Part shown: piece after piece, positions 34,598 through 46,237 of the stretch
Layout of the letters: the number at the start of each line of letters is the position of its first letter
How positions within the stretch are numbered: the first letter of the stretch is position 1
Source: Brachypterus glaber
Lineage: Eukaryota; Arthropoda; Insecta; Coleoptera; Kateretidae
Assembly: GCA_958510825.1 (NCBI GenBank)
Contig: OY294052.1
Span: 8,887,816 to 8,951,815 of the forward strand
Direction of reading: 5' to 3'
Length of the DNA stretch: 64,000 nt
The notes under the pieces: model-generated
Told to the model about the DNA's origin: nothing
The model's input: only the letters and a program-made list of their open reading frames with translations
Database searches by the model: none
Made by a program: the position numbers and the translations under genes

Positions 34598-34801
34598 CTA
34601 TTATAATAGTTATAATAGTTATAATAGTTATAACAGTTATAATAGTTATAATAGTTATAATAGTTATAATAGTTATAATAGTTATAATAGTTATAATAGT
34701 TATAATAGTTATAACAGTTATAACAGTTATAATAGTTATAATAGTTATAATAGTTATAATAGTTATAATAGTTATAATAGTTATAATAGTTATAATAGTT
34801 A
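34598..34801 (+). repeat. 9-bp minisatellite (TTATAATAG)n
   Basis: About 22 copies of a 9-base unit, with a few TTATAACAG variants at about 34627-34638 and 34708-34728. Since 9 is a multiple of three, both strands stay open across it, which explains the long IVI-type and ITI-type frames; these are not genes. Confidence 0.95.
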
Positions 34802-34859
34802 AAAAAATCCAGTGCACTCTAATATGCAAGACCCATTTTTCAAGTTAACGTTTCCTAAC

Positions 34860-35100
34860 TTTGGAAGTTGAATTACTATTAAAAGACATGAAAAAAGTTC
34901 ATATAAACTTATGTCCGAAAATGCTTCGAAAAGGAGCTACGGTCCTTCAGTGACAGGCCCGCAAATTAGATTTTCGTTTAATATCTCAGGAACCCTTTGA
35001 GCTACAGAAATCAGTTTATGCATATGTTTTTATTTCAACACGGCCTTTTAATATATACTATTTTTCATATTTTAATTTAAGCCAAGGGTGGGCCAAACGA
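34860..35100 (+). repeat. Diverged copy of the 17090-18215 foldback family
   Basis: AAAAAAGTTCATATAAACTT, GTCCGAAAATG and AGGAGCTACGGTCC follow the family order, then the likeness fades. Confidence 0.4.
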
Positions 35101-35455
35101 GAAGGCCCAAGGACTTTTTTGCCCAATTCTTTTTTTCAGCGTAACTTTTTTGCTGTTTTTTAGTTTGAATATGATCCTATATCTTGTGGTGTGAGAAAAA
35201 GTATACCTATTGATAAATTATAATAAAGCTTATGTAATAAACCATTGTAAAGAGCTTAAATCTTCTTTTTCCTACCATGTAATCAAAAATATTTATATAT
35301 TTTTGTTTTACTATATTTTCATTTGGGCAAAATTCTGACGTGATGGAAAAAAAACTAAAGTCAGATTCGAAATCAACATGCTCATATTATCCAAAATCAT
35401 ATATTTTCATCCATGAAGCAGAAAAAATAGTTAAATTTGCAGGGCTGTGTTATTA

Positions 35456-35580
35456 AAATTTGGCGAAGGCCACAGGTAAAACAGAGGCATCCCTCTAAAA
35501 AGCAGTTCGAAAGTCAGTTATCTCTAATACTAGCCCACATAAGTCCTGAACTTAGGGAATGCTTAATTAAGTAGAATATT
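35456..35580 (+). mobile_element. Headless SINE fragment
   Basis: Sense-strand match to the body of the SINE at 9393-9640: TTTGGCGAAGG, GTTCGAAAGTC, ACTAGCCCACATAAGTCC and GCTTAATTAAGTAGAATA. The tRNA-like head is absent or unrecognisable. Confidence 0.65.
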
Positions 35581-35865
35581 CTATATTTTATATTCTATAT
35601 TCTATATAGTATGACGTTGACATGTCATGTTATTGTGGTTTAGAAGAAGAAAATTTAATTCACAAGTAAAATTTTAGCATTAAAATTCAAAACGAAAGAT
35701 TAAGATTCATCTGTCAATCCTTACGAATTTAGATTAACTGAATATTTTACAATAAAGGAAAATTTATTTCCACTTTAAAAATTTATCTCACAATACAAAT
35801 GTTATTTCGCAGATAGTACGTTTGTTAACCTCCAGTTTTGTTATACTCGTCACAGCTTTACATGT

Positions 35866-35945
35866 TAAAAGAGTTAGAAGAGTTATAAGAGTTAGAAGAG
35901 TTATGAGAGTTAGAAGAGTTAGAAGAGTGAGAAGAATTAGAATAG
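35866..35945 (+). repeat. 9-bp minisatellite (GAGTTAGAA)n
   Basis: About eight imperfect copies, some reading GAGTTATAA or GAGTTATGA. Confidence 0.85.
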
Positions 35946-36765
35946 AATATCGAGAAAAAATATATTTATGGCAAATATAATTTTAATTATCGCAATTAAA
36001 ATAGGAGACAAGACTACATCTTCAGAAATTAACTTAGTTTTTTAACTAAGTATATTGGTGGTAAATAAACTACCGTCACCCGTGCTTTCGTTCGGAAGGT
36101 TTTAAAGTGTGGTGGTATTACACAGGCCCACAAAAAATAAAATATGTCAATTATTCTTAACGAGACTATATTTGTCTTAAGTATATTTATATGTTGAAAA
36201 CGAATTTGATATTGAAATGTCTCGTTAACCTCATAACTTTTAAAAACAACTACAAAAAAGAATAATGGAATAAATGTTTGATAAACTCCAAATTTTGGTA
36301 AAATAATAATATATTACCTTTATTTATAGAAATATTTAACCCATTAAAAAATCTATTTATAAATAAAAAATATATAAGAAGCACACACTTATAATACAGT
36401 GTGCGTGTCAAAAACATCATATTTTAGAGAGAATAGTAAGAAAAACGCAATATACTAGCCATTATAACGAGTATACTTTCGAATTCGAAGCATTACATAA
36501 CTTCACGATTTGTTTTATTTTTATTTAAGTTTGGAGATAAGTTTAGCATGGAAACAACAACATTAGCATGTCTGTTGAGAATTGCGAACTTGCGGGAAGT
36601 TAAACTTTTACATTTTAATTCGGAATTTAACGGTAAATATTTTACAAAATCTACATATCTTATTAAGTAGTTTTAAACCCATGTATTAATCCATATAATA
36701 TAACAGTAGCATTTTTGGGTATTTTTGGAAAAGATCATGTACAGCTGCTATTTTTATTTTATTTA
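35946..36765. other. AT-rich intron stretch, nothing recognised
   Basis: No frames, ends or arrays found. Confidence 0.4.
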
Positions 36766-36817
36766 TTTTTAGTAAACTGCTTGACCCTTGACATAGGGTC
36801 AAGCAGTTTACTAAAAA
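36766..36817. repeat. Perfect hairpin, 23-bp arms, 6-base loop
   Basis: TTTTTAGTAAACTGCTTGAC and the next three bases (36766-36788) are matched without error by 36795-36817 around the loop TGACAT. No other copy was noticed. Confidence 0.9.
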
Positions 36818-36926
36818 TTGATATGGCCAATACTGTGGTATAACCAAAGTCATTTAGTAATATTAGAAAAAGTAATATTACACTAATATATTTAATAATA
36901 TTATACAAGGTTACCCGATGCATCGC

Positions 36927-36980
36927 GATGTATGAGTACTACTCATTGAGTACGATGTATGAGTACTACTCATTGAGTAC
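36927..36980 (+). repeat. Tandem duplication of a 27-bp unit
   Basis: GATGTATGAGTACTACTCAT plus TGAGTAC occurs twice back to back. Each unit contains the short inverted pair GTACTACTCA/TGAGTAC. Confidence 0.9.
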
Positions 36981-37059
36981 GTCCGGGAAGTGAGGTAATG
37001 TATTCCTTCTTAGTGACGTATTTGCTCATCTTAACGAGTACGTCTGAGTAGGATAAAAC

Positions 37060-37313
37060 CAACGAACTAATAACTCTTCTCTCTAGAATAGTCATTTCAT
37101 TTGTAAAAACTGACAAAAACGTAGCCAACATATACATTGGTGTGTCTTACTCGCACAGCTTTGTTCTAACAGAGACAACAATAACAGTTACTGGTAATTG
37201 TTATTGTTCAGGCCTAAATATACCTACTATTTGTTTACAAACAAACCTAGATGTTGGCGATACTTTATATTAACGGTATGCGTATTCTAGAGAGAAGAGT
37301 TGTTAGTTCGTTG
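37060..37313. mobile_element. 254-bp hAT-like MITE with 8-bp target duplication
   Basis: Terminal inverted repeats of about 31 bp: CAACGAACTAATAACTCTTC at the left, mirrored by GAAGAGTTGTTAGTTCGTTG at the right. Identical 8-mers GATAAAAC flank it (37052-37059 and 37314-37321), the duplication size of hAT transposases. The centre holds a second inverted pair, AACAATAACAGT/GTAATTGTTATTGTT. Two further 254-bp copies lie at 40807-41060 and 41492-41745; the roughly 70-codon frames in the copies are by-products. Confidence 0.85.
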
Positions 37314-37649
37314 GATAAAACGCTATAGCGCGCAGGTGTAGGGAAGCGCGCTACCTCTACCTGCACTTGAGTAAGTTATATTAATTGATTAACCTTGTGC
37401 TTCAACTGCATATTAATCCTGAGGAATTTATACAAGTTACTTTATTCAAAGCTTGGTTGACTTAGAAGGTCATACCAATAAAACGATAACCAATCCATAA
37501 CCATCCATTTTAATAAAATATTTGAACAAAAAACTGCTGCCAACAAAATAATACTTTCCCTTATAGGCCTAGGTTTATTAAAATCAAAAATAAATTTCAA
37601 AAAAAAATTAAAAATTTTTCAGGTTTTTTAAAAAAAGGTTCTTTAGTCT

Positions 37650-37955
37650 TAAAACTAAATTGAAAAAAAAAATGTTTTTATCCCGTTTTACCCCCTTACC
37701 CCAATCCGATTTTTACCAAAAACAATCTTATCCTAAAACTTTGGATAAAACCTGTGGTCCAAATTTGAAGTCTTTAGACCGAAGCGTTCTTAAGTTATCG
37801 TGGACACACAGACTGACAGACCGACTGACAGAAAGTATTTTTTTTACGGAAATCATATGTTTTGGATATAAAACATATAGAAACGTAAAAAAAACAATAG
37901 ATTTTTCGATTTTACTAACGCAAGACTTTCCTTGTGGAAAGTAATTGTCTAGTAC
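37650..37955 (-). mobile_element. Helentron-like element with (GTCY)n block
   Basis: Inverted relative of 30105-30450: CCCCTTACCCCAATCCG, a TTTGGATAAAACC phrase, TTCTTAAGTTATCGTGG and a CAGACTGACAGACCGACTGA block (37809-37828). Confidence 0.65.
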
Positions 37956-39062
37956 AGAAAATTGCAGTGTAAACTTGACCTTGTAAAAATAAAAGTACTC
38001 CAACAACTATAATATGTCATATTATGACATATTATCAGTCATCGGCGAATTCCCAGTGCTTGCATAGGCGCCTCGTCGATTCTAGCGTTGACGCGAGGTT
38101 TTAAATATTTACATTTTTATTTCTTTTTATATTGATTTTTTTTTAATGATTCCATTTAAACGAGTTAGGTGGGAAAAAAAGTTATCGATAAATAAAAATT
38201 ATAAACGTTCGTATTCTTAAAAGATAAAAATCGAATATCGGTTTTTTCTTCGAAAAACACCGATATATATATACATATTTATAGTTAATATGTATAGTCA
38301 ATATTGTTGTGTGTAACAAATAAGTCGTCAAATGTTTCGATTTAGTGACCTTTGTAAAAATTTCCCTCATAATTCGGCAAAATTATTCCGTAAGCCTATG
38401 TTTCTGTGTTTATTTTCAACGTTGATAAATCATAACTGAGTTTATGCCGATTACTGCATATTATGGCACTGATGCTAAAAATCCGCCGCCTTCATAAATA
38501 AATTCATTATAAAAACAAAATTTTATTAATTAAATAACTGTTATCATATAAATTTTAAGCATTGATATGATAAAATTACCTTTGTTACAAAAAATCTTTT
38601 TGCACGACCAAGACTAAAACCTAATTTTACCCTTTCATTTTCGGGACTAAACTTGCCGTTTTTCTACCTAGGGAATAAAAATCACGGCAACCTTGATAAT
38701 ATTAAAATATTATACTTACTATGTGCTTTGCTGGTTCAAAAATTAGGTTTGGTGGTGTTTTGTAATAAATTAGCGATTCAAACCAATTTATTTGATTTTA
38801 ACAGCGAAAACCTTTAAAAATAACATTGTTATAACAATTTATACATAACTTAAAATTTATCATCTTCGTCCATTTTTTTGACGTTTGTGTCAACCATATT
38901 AAAAAACAATTCAAATCGCGATAGCCATGAAACTGACTTTTCGCAATTTATAGGCATCTTGATTAAATTACGAAAATAAAACAACCGATTTTAGACGCGT
39001 GGTTTTTAATTTTAATTTTATCTACCTACCTAAATTATGTTTGGTCCTGCAAAAAATAGTGT
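37956..39062. other. AT-rich intron stretch
   Basis: A phrase near 38610-38655 (AAGACTAAAACC, GGGACTAAACTTGCC) resembles one arm of the hairpin at 39063-39187. No coding frame is supported. Confidence 0.4.
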
Positions 39063-39187
39063 ATATACCTCAGGACTAAACTTGGCTGTTTTAGTCCCTT
39101 GCATTTCTGTTTCCCTCGCTCGCTAAGCTCGATCAGGAAACACTAATGCAGCGGGACTAAAACGGCCAGTTTAGTCCCTTGGTATAT
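39063..39187. repeat. Hairpin with CpG-bearing loop
   Basis: AGGACTAAACTTGGCTGTTT and TAGTCCCTTGCATT on the left mirror AATGCAGCGGGACTA and AAACGGCCAGTTTAGTCC on the right. The loop reads CTCGCTCGCTAAGCTCGA. It is followed by ATATAAATAACTATTTTTC, a phrase common beside this hairpin class. Confidence 0.8.
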
Positions 39188-39890
39188 AAATAACTATTTT
39201 TCAATACCAACCTAAAACCACATCTTTATTACTGTTCTTTTCATTGGTAGAAATATTATTTCTCTACCTATGACGTCAGAGGTTCTAAAAATAATGAAAT
39301 TGCACCATGGTTAATAATGAATTTTTATTCAGCTGTTTTGGCATCTGACGTTTCACTTAATTATTAAATCACATTGCTATTTACAAGTGTCTTTAGGCAC
39401 CAAATTTATTTATTGCATGATAAATTAAAAAATATTAACTAAATTAGTACCTATAAAAAATGTTTTACAAAAAACACTTCGAAAAGTGAAAATCATTGGT
39501 CCATCATATTTAACCATAGATTATACAACCCATATATTACCGTAGGGATCATAGATTACTAGAGGTACCCCCATATATTGATTTTTGTAGCAATAGATTC
39601 TCCCTCACAGTTTTCGCCTATCCCCTTATTTCTAGGGGAGTACCAGAATCATCACTTTGCATTTCACTTTCCATTTTTATATATTTTATTACACTTAACA
39701 CGGAAACACTTTCTAACTTAATAATTTTAGCAGATCACCAGAAAATTTCTGCCAGAAATGTCAAGTTATTCATTTGTTTTTTTTAATGGCCGCGAACGGC
39801 CAGCGTGATATTTTAAATTTAAGAGCTTTTTCATTAAATTTTAGTAAAATAAATAAATAAATAGCTAATTAATTGTACTGGTAGTGAAAA

Positions 39891-40027
39891 AAATACTATA
39901 TTTTCCACGTGAGTGAAGATTTAACATTTTAGACCGCGTCTTGCGGGCTTCGCGCTAGCGCGCTCATCCCGAAATTTGACTCAGGTCAAAAATGTTAAAC
40001 TTCTCTCACTTGGTAAATAATATACTA
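39891..40027. repeat. Hairpin with CpG-rich loop
   Basis: AATACTATATTTTCCACGTG, AGTGAAGA and TTTAACATTTT on the left mirror AAAATGTTAAACTTCTCTCA and ATAATATACTATT on the right. The loop carries CGCGTCTTGCGGGCTTCGCG and CTAGCGCGCTCAT, the most CpG-dense sequence in the window. Confidence 0.8.
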
Positions 40028-40029
40028 TT

Positions 40030-40718
40030 GTTACATTCATCGACTAAAAATTAATGTAATTTTTATTCATATTACGTACAATTTTAGCTCATTGTAAACA
40101 TTATACTGAACTTTTTACATAAACAACTTTTGGGTGACAAAGGACCATTATTTAAAGCTGTGTGTAATTTTCTGAGCTTATCAGTCCCTTGTGCGAGTCA
40201 AAGTTTTAGGTTAAAATTTAGGCTGCGTTTGACAAGTTTATATTAAAGACTTCCTAGAAATCTAAAAGGCAAACAACCAAATAATAACAAACAAGTTGAA
40301 ACAGATACCCTTTCTAGAAGGGTGGTAAACTTTTTAAATCGTTATTTTCTCGGAAAATACCGTGTGGTTCTCCAGGTTTTAAACATGCTAGATCTCTGTT
40401 ATTTAAAAAAAAATAAAAATAAAAAAAAATAAAATTAAATGGAAGTCAAAGCTAAATTTAGTGACATATGCAAAACTACCCTTAATTACCCACCTTCTTT
40501 GAACCACCCCCAACTTTTATTTTTAAACTGCAACACCCTATTTTTACTAAAGGATATGAAAACACATTTTATTCTAAATATAACTTTTTATTTTTATTAT
40601 AAGTGACACCTTATTTTTTTAAGAGGCTTCAAAGAATAACCCCACCAGATCACAAGCTATATTTTTAACCAAAACCAACCCTTAATAAACCACTCTCCTG
40701 GAACCACCTGAAACTGAA
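40030..40718. other. AT-rich intron stretch, nothing recognised
   Basis: No element ends or frames. Confidence 0.4.
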
Positions 40719-42171
40719 GGAATAAGATATCACTTATGGGCTATCAAAATAAAATCAATTTTCATATTCTTTAGATTTTTTTATTAGAATTTTAAAAATA
40801 ATTGACCAACGAACTAATAACTTTTCTCTCTAGAATAGGCATTTCATTTGTAAAAACTGACAAAAACGTAGCCCACATATACATTTATCTGTCTTACTCG
40901 CACAGCTTTGTTCTAAAAGAGACAACAATAACAGTTACTGGTAATTGTTATTGTTCAGACCTGAATATACCTACTATTTGTTTACAAACAAACTTAGATG
41001 TTTGCGATACTTTATATTAGCGGTATGCGTATTCTAGAGAGAAGAGTTGTTAGTTCGTTAGATAAAATGCTATAGCCCGCAGGAGTAGGGTAGCTCGCTA
41101 CCTCTACCTGCACTTAGGTAAGTTATATTAATCGATTAACCTTGTGCTTTAACTGCATATTAATCCTGAGGAATTTATACAAGTTACTTTATTCAAAGCT
41201 TGGTTGACTTAAAAGGTCATACCAATAAAAGATAACCAATCCATAACCAACCATTTTAATAAAATATTTGAGAAAAAAACTGCTGCCAATAAAATAATAC
41301 TTTCCCTTATAGGCCTAGGTTTATTAAAATCAAAAACAAAAAAAAAATAAAAAAATAAATTTCAAAAAAAAACAATTTTTCAGGTTTTTGGAGACCCTTA
41401 AAGGAATAAGATATCACTTATGGGCTATCAAAATAAAATGAATTTTCATATTCTTTAGATTTTTTTATTTGAATTTTTTAAAATAATTGACCAACGAACT
41501 AATAACTTTTCTCTCTAGAATATGCATTTCATTTGTAAAAACTGACAAAAACGTAGCCAACATATACATTTGTCTGTCTTACTCGCACAGCTTTGTTCTA
41601 AAAGAGACAACAATAACAGTTACTGGTAATTGTTATTGTTCAGACCTGAATATACCTACTATTTGTTTACAAACAAACCTAGATGTTTGCGATACTTTAT
41701 ATTAGCGGTATGCGTATTCTAGAGAGAAGAGTTGTTAGTTCGTTGGATAAAACGCTATAGCGCGCAGGTGTAGGGTAGCGCGCTACCTCTACCTGCACTT
41801 GAGTAAGTTATAATAATTGATTAACCTTGTGCTTCAACTGCATATTAATCCTGAGGAATTTATACAAGTTACTTTATTCAAAGCTTGGTTGACTTAGAAG
41901 GTCATACCAATAAAAGATAACCAATCCATAACTATCCATTTTAATAAAATATTTGAAAAAAAAACTGCTGCCAATAAAATAATACTTTCCCTTATAGGCC
42001 TAGGTTTATTAAAATCAAAAACAAAAAAAAATAAAAAAAAAATCAAAAAAAAACAATTTTTCAGGTTTTTGGAGACCCTTAAAGGAATAAGATATCACTT
42101 ATGGGCTATCAAAATAAAATGAATTTTCATATTCTTTAGATTTTTTTATTTTAATTTTAAAAATAATTGAC
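40719..42171 (+). repeat. Tandem duplication of a 681-684 bp unit carrying the hAT-like MITE
   Basis: Units start with GGAATAAGATATCACTTATG at 40719, 41403 and 42084; the first two are complete and the third breaks off after about 88 bases (AAAAATAATTGAC). Each complete unit has an 85-bp leader, then a MITE copy (40807-41060 and 41492-41745), then the same 300-bp right flank that follows the MITE at 37060-37313 (GCTATAGCGCGCAGGTG, GGCCTAGGTTTATTAAAATC). The leader is not found left of the 37060 copy. Confidence 0.9.
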
Positions 42172-42547
42172 ATCATTAGTTTAAAAGTAAACGAATTAAT
42201 CAATGTGCATTTTACTTTTTCTTTTACAAAAACTTGCGGAAAAGCTTATCCGTATACGGCCGTACCTACTAATAAACTAGAAAAAAGTTTATGAATAAAT
42301 TATATTTACTTTTTTAAACCTAAAAGCAACACAGTTTTAATATTTAAATTTCACGTTAAGTGATAAGCAGGAAGTAAACAAAAACGAAATAAAAGAGCTC
42401 GTAGCATGTGCTGATAAGCGAATTTATTTTCCCCTAATTTACACTGTAAAAAATGTGGTAAAATTTGGAAGTAATATTAAAATTAAATTGTAAAATTCAT
42501 ATTATGATTTAAACCGAATTTTTAGCTGTTTTTAGCTGAAACATTAC

Positions 42548-43105
42548 ACAGTCACACAAAAAGAAAAAAGGTCAGGAATTTTTTAGGAGAACATTGTATT
42601 TACATGTATTTTGAGGAGCAGAATCCTAATTTGAGGTCAAGATAGCACCTCATCCTTTTAGTTTTGCAGATAACCTCAAAAAACCTTATTTTCGAGTATG
42701 AAAATAAGGTTATCAAAAATAATCGGAGGAGGTGCTATTTTGACCTCAAATTTGCATTCAGCGCCTCAAAATATATAGGAATACAGTGGTTTCCAAAAAA
42801 ATTATTGACCTTTTTTTTTCTTTTTGAGGCCACACAGGTAGTCACACAAAAAAAAGGTCAAGAATTTTTTCGGAGACCATTGTATTTACATTTATTTTGA
42901 GGCGCTGAATCCAAATTTGAGGTCAAAATAGCAACTCATCCGATTTGTTTTGGAAATATCCTCAAAAAACGTTTCAAGTAAATTTAGGGAAAGTTTTTCG
43001 ATGTTATCTCCAAAACTAACCAGATCAGGTGCTATTTTGACATCAAATTCGGATTCAGCGCCTCAAAATACATAGGAATAAAGTGGTCTCTACAAAAAAA
43101 GTCGG
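42548..43105. mobile_element. Two tandem copies of a hairpin MITE
   Basis: Each copy (about 42548-42815 and 42836-43105) is a hairpin: GGAGACCATTGTATTTACAT, TTTGAGGCGCTGAATCC and AAATTTGAGGTCAAAATAGC are mirrored by GCTATTTTGACCTCAAATTT, GGATTCAGCGCCTCAAAATA and GGAATACAGTGGT. CACACAAAAAAAAGGTCA marks the outer left end of both. A third copy is split by the MITE at 16057-16372. Confidence 0.75.
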
Positions 43106-43165
43106 GTAGACGGACGTACCGAAGGACATTTTTAAAAAGTTTTTTATTTTTTCTTGAAGCAAAGA

Positions 43166-43787
43166 GTGACCGCAAAAAAATTGTTTTTTAGCCTGTTTTT
43201 CAAACACCTGTAACTTCGATTGGAATTGATAAAATGTAACGTATAAGTGCTCAAAATTTTTTTTTGGTCATGAACTTGTACAAAAAGCAAGATTTATTGT
43301 TCAAGAAGCCAAACATCCCCTTAAACAAAGGATTAACTATGGGTACTTGCATTGAATTTTATACTCTAAACTTTCTCAAATTTTATTAAACAACTTGCTG
43401 GATCCCTATAACTCGACTTTTCTTGAGATACTTTATGATTTACTACATTTTTTGGTGCTTGGGGTAGTTTAACCCTCTTTGTGGGGGTGGATTTTCATCA
43501 AATACAAGGGTGATACCCCTTTACGTGTTTTTATGTTTCATATTACAGAAAAATATTTTTTAAATTGATAGACATATTTTTAACGGGGTTAAAAAATAAA
43601 AAAATCAAAATATTAAAAAAAGACATTTTTCTGTAATATATGATACATAAAAAAAGTAAACGGGTATCACCCTTGGATTTGATGAAAATGCACCCCCACA
43701 AAGAGGGTTAAACTACCCCCAAGCATTAAAAAAGTAGTAAATCATAAAGTATCTCAAGAAAAATCGAGTTAAAGGGATCCAGCCAGT
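43166..43787. mobile_element. Foldback element, fullest copy
   Basis: A 230-bp lead (AGAGTGACCGCAAA, TAACTTCGATTG) precedes arms 43396-43560 and 43615-43787: CTGGATCCCTATAACTCGA mirrors TCGAGTTAAAGGGATCCAG, TTTGTGGGGGTGGATTTTCA mirrors TGAAAATGCACCCCCACAAA, and CAAGGGTGATACCC mirrors GGGTATCACCCTTG. The lead and left arm recur at 46557-46990. Confidence 0.75.
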
Positions 43788-43997
43788 TATGTTTTGCGAA
43801 AAACGAAAAAAATTTGAAAAAAAATCTTTTGAAAATGCTGTTATTTTTTTAAAGTTTAACTCCCCACAACTTTTTTGTTGTTTTGAGGAGATTACTTAAA
43901 AAAACAATAGGGATCTTCCCCTCATTGAATTGTTTTTTTTTTTCCTGAAAACTTGGAGTCGATCGGAATCTGAATCTGAATCTGAAACAAAAACGGG

Positions 43998-44158
43998 ACA
44001 TCGGACAGGCAGACAGAAGGAAAGACGGACATTTTCAAAGTTTCTTATTTTTATGAAACACATTTTTGTCCAAGAATTTTTTATCTATGAAGTTTTTTGC
44101 CGATTTTGGGAAATTCGTATAATACTATTCTAGCACAGGCACTGTGAATAGTATAATA
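43998..44158 (-). mobile_element. Helentron-like terminal segment with 41-bp hairpin end
   Basis: GGACAGGCAGACAGAAGGAA and GACGGAC form a degenerate block; TTTGTCCAAGAATTTTTTAT follows, then the hairpin TATAATACTATTC...GAATAGTATAATA (44118-44158). Order and spacing match 27339-27479. An ATCTGA triplet-like run (43968-43985) lies just outside. Confidence 0.55.
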
Positions 44159-44559
44159 ATTGCTTTTGTACATTACTCATTTTTTCTTATACAAAAAAAA
44201 GAACAAAAACTTAATGTAAATTGGTCTGGACTTTTTGTTCCAGATAATTCGTTTTTAAGTGTCTAAAATTATTATACAAATAAAAAAACATTGGAAGCAT
44301 TATTTTAATGGAACGGTTGTTTTAGACGGGTTAAACTAAGCTAAATGTTGTTTAAACTCACCACGTGACTTGTTTAAATACTTTTAAAAAGTACTTTAGT
44401 TCGAGCTTTAGTTAAACTTACGAAACGGTACGCCGCAACTTGTTTGTTTATGTTAAATATTAATAGGGGTAATTCCAGCGTTGCTTACGTTACATCTTAC
44501 GCCTATTTTAACTTTTAAATGTATAAATTTTTTACACAAAATAACAAGTATAATAAATT

Positions 44560-45010
44560 TTATTTAGGGGTGAAAACACCCGTTATTAAAATCGACCAAA
44601 TTTTTTTTGTATTTTCGGCTTAAGAATATCATAAAACGTCGAGAAAATTTAAAAAAAGTGGGTGTTAAAAAATGTCTGTCTCTCTGTCTGTCGGTCTTTA
44701 TATAAACCTTACAACTTTTTAACGGAATGTCGGATTTTAAAAAATCTTTTACCAAATGATTCAGGACCTTCTCTATTTGCGTCATATCTAATATGGTTAA
44801 CATTTCGTTTGCATAGGGAAAGGGGGGCAAAATGGACAAAAACTATAATTTTTAGCGATATCTCACTTATTATTTATAGAAGGACAAACTTTTCTTCATA
44901 AATGAAAATAATGTTTAACTCCCTACAAAAACATATGTGATTTTTATCGTAGGACTATTAGTTTCGGAGATATAGGCATTTTAATAAATTTTGATATATT
45001 TTTACATTTT
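44560..45010 (+). mobile_element. Helentron-like element, paired with inverted copy at 56930-57330
   Basis: GTCTGTCTCTCTGTCTGTCG (44674-44693) is flanked by TTTAACGGAATGTCGGATTT, GATTCAGGACCTTCTCTATT, an AAAATGGACAAAAACTATAA phrase and GATATCTCACTTATTAT. All recur inverted at 56930-57330. No Rep/helicase sequence is present. Two overlapping frames of about 80-90 codons are by-products. Confidence 0.65.
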
Positions 45011-45250
45011 TAATTAGATGTCAAATTTTGACACTAGTAAAATTTCAATCATAGGTAAAATTAATTCAATAATGATGCGGCCAGAAAAACAATCCGATAA
45101 AGGTACAAAGGAAAAGTCCATGGTTGAAAACTACAGGAAAAGTGAAGTCAATTTGATATCTTATTTTATAAACTTCCACATTTTTTTTTACTTTTCTTTT
45201 TACCAAGGAAAAAAAAATCCGAAAAAAATTTATTATTTTTTTTTACCTTT

Positions 45251-45440
45251 CTGGACTTTTTATATCCAAAAAAATATGAATTCCGTCAAAAAAAAATCTC
45301 TCTGTCGGTCTGTGCATCCGGGAAATTTGTGACCACGATAACTCAAGAACCCTTCGGGCTAAACGCTTCAAATTTGGACCATAGGTTGATTATCCAAAGT
45401 TTTAGACTGGGAGTGCTTTTGGTAAAAAGCTGGTTAAGGT
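45251..45440 (+). mobile_element. Helentron-like element with short GTCY block
   Basis: Opens CTGGACTTTTTATATCC, then TCTCTCTGTCGGTCTGTG, ACCACGATAACTCAAGAACC and TTGATTATCCAAAGTTTTAG. Same order as 30105-30450. Confidence 0.6.
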
Positions 45441-46237
45441 AAATTTTTTTTTGATAAAGTTGAAAATTTTTTTGAATCTTTTTTTTGAAAATGTTTTCGT
45501 TTTTGATTTTTTTTCGATTTTGATAATATTGAACCTATAGGGAAAAGTATTATTTTGTTGGCAAAAGTTTTTTTGGGCTTGTAGGGAAAGTAGTGTACAT
45601 AACTTATCGGAAAGTATCTTTCTTGCATTTACGACGTTTCCGCACTCGCCGCTGTGCTTGTGCTATACAATCGCCCATGCAAACTCAGTCACTTTTTGTA
45701 TACGTCATGTAATATACTTAAAACGCAATTTGACACATGTAAAATATTATATGCTTTGGAACCTTTGCTTAACAGAGGAGAAAGCCTTTAGCTATCTTTT
45801 AAAAAATATCCACCAATATAAAACAATTTTAAATCTAAAATAACCCTTTTCATAAGGTATGATAACAAAATATTATTAAAAGGATATTTCTATAAAACTT
45901 ATGTTGGCAATAAATTTTAAATTTAATTTTAGGTAATATAATAAAGAAATTATTCAATTTTCTTTTATAAATAGCGTAAAAGATCGAAAATTTAATGTGA
46001 ATTAGTCTAGACTATAATTATAATTTCACTTTTTGCTCCATTTTATTCGTTTTTAATATCAGAAATTATTTTACAGTTAAACTTTAAAAGTGGCAAAAAA
46101 TATGATAGAAATTTTAAGGCTATATCAATTCATTTAAAATTTAAAAAATGTTAGTTTGTGTTCCGATTGAACAAAAATAACTAGGAAAATTAATTAATTG
46201 TCTCTCCAGTGAGCATGTTTAAATCATAGGTTTGTTT
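45441..46237. other. AT-rich intron stretch
   Basis: TTAGTCTAGACT with TTCACTTTTTGCTCCATTTTA (46000-46045) is a diverged, expanded copy of the phrase at 44221-44260. Nothing else is recognised. Confidence 0.4.

Noticed and set aside
34563..34848. Long IVI-repeat and ITI-repeat frames on both strands
   Set aside because: Produced by the 9-bp minisatellite, whose period is a multiple of three.
40802..41705. Two near-identical 72-codon frames suggesting a duplicated gene
   Set aside because: They coincide with copies of the 254-bp MITE; the similarity is that of the DNA element, and the third MITE copy does not keep the frame.
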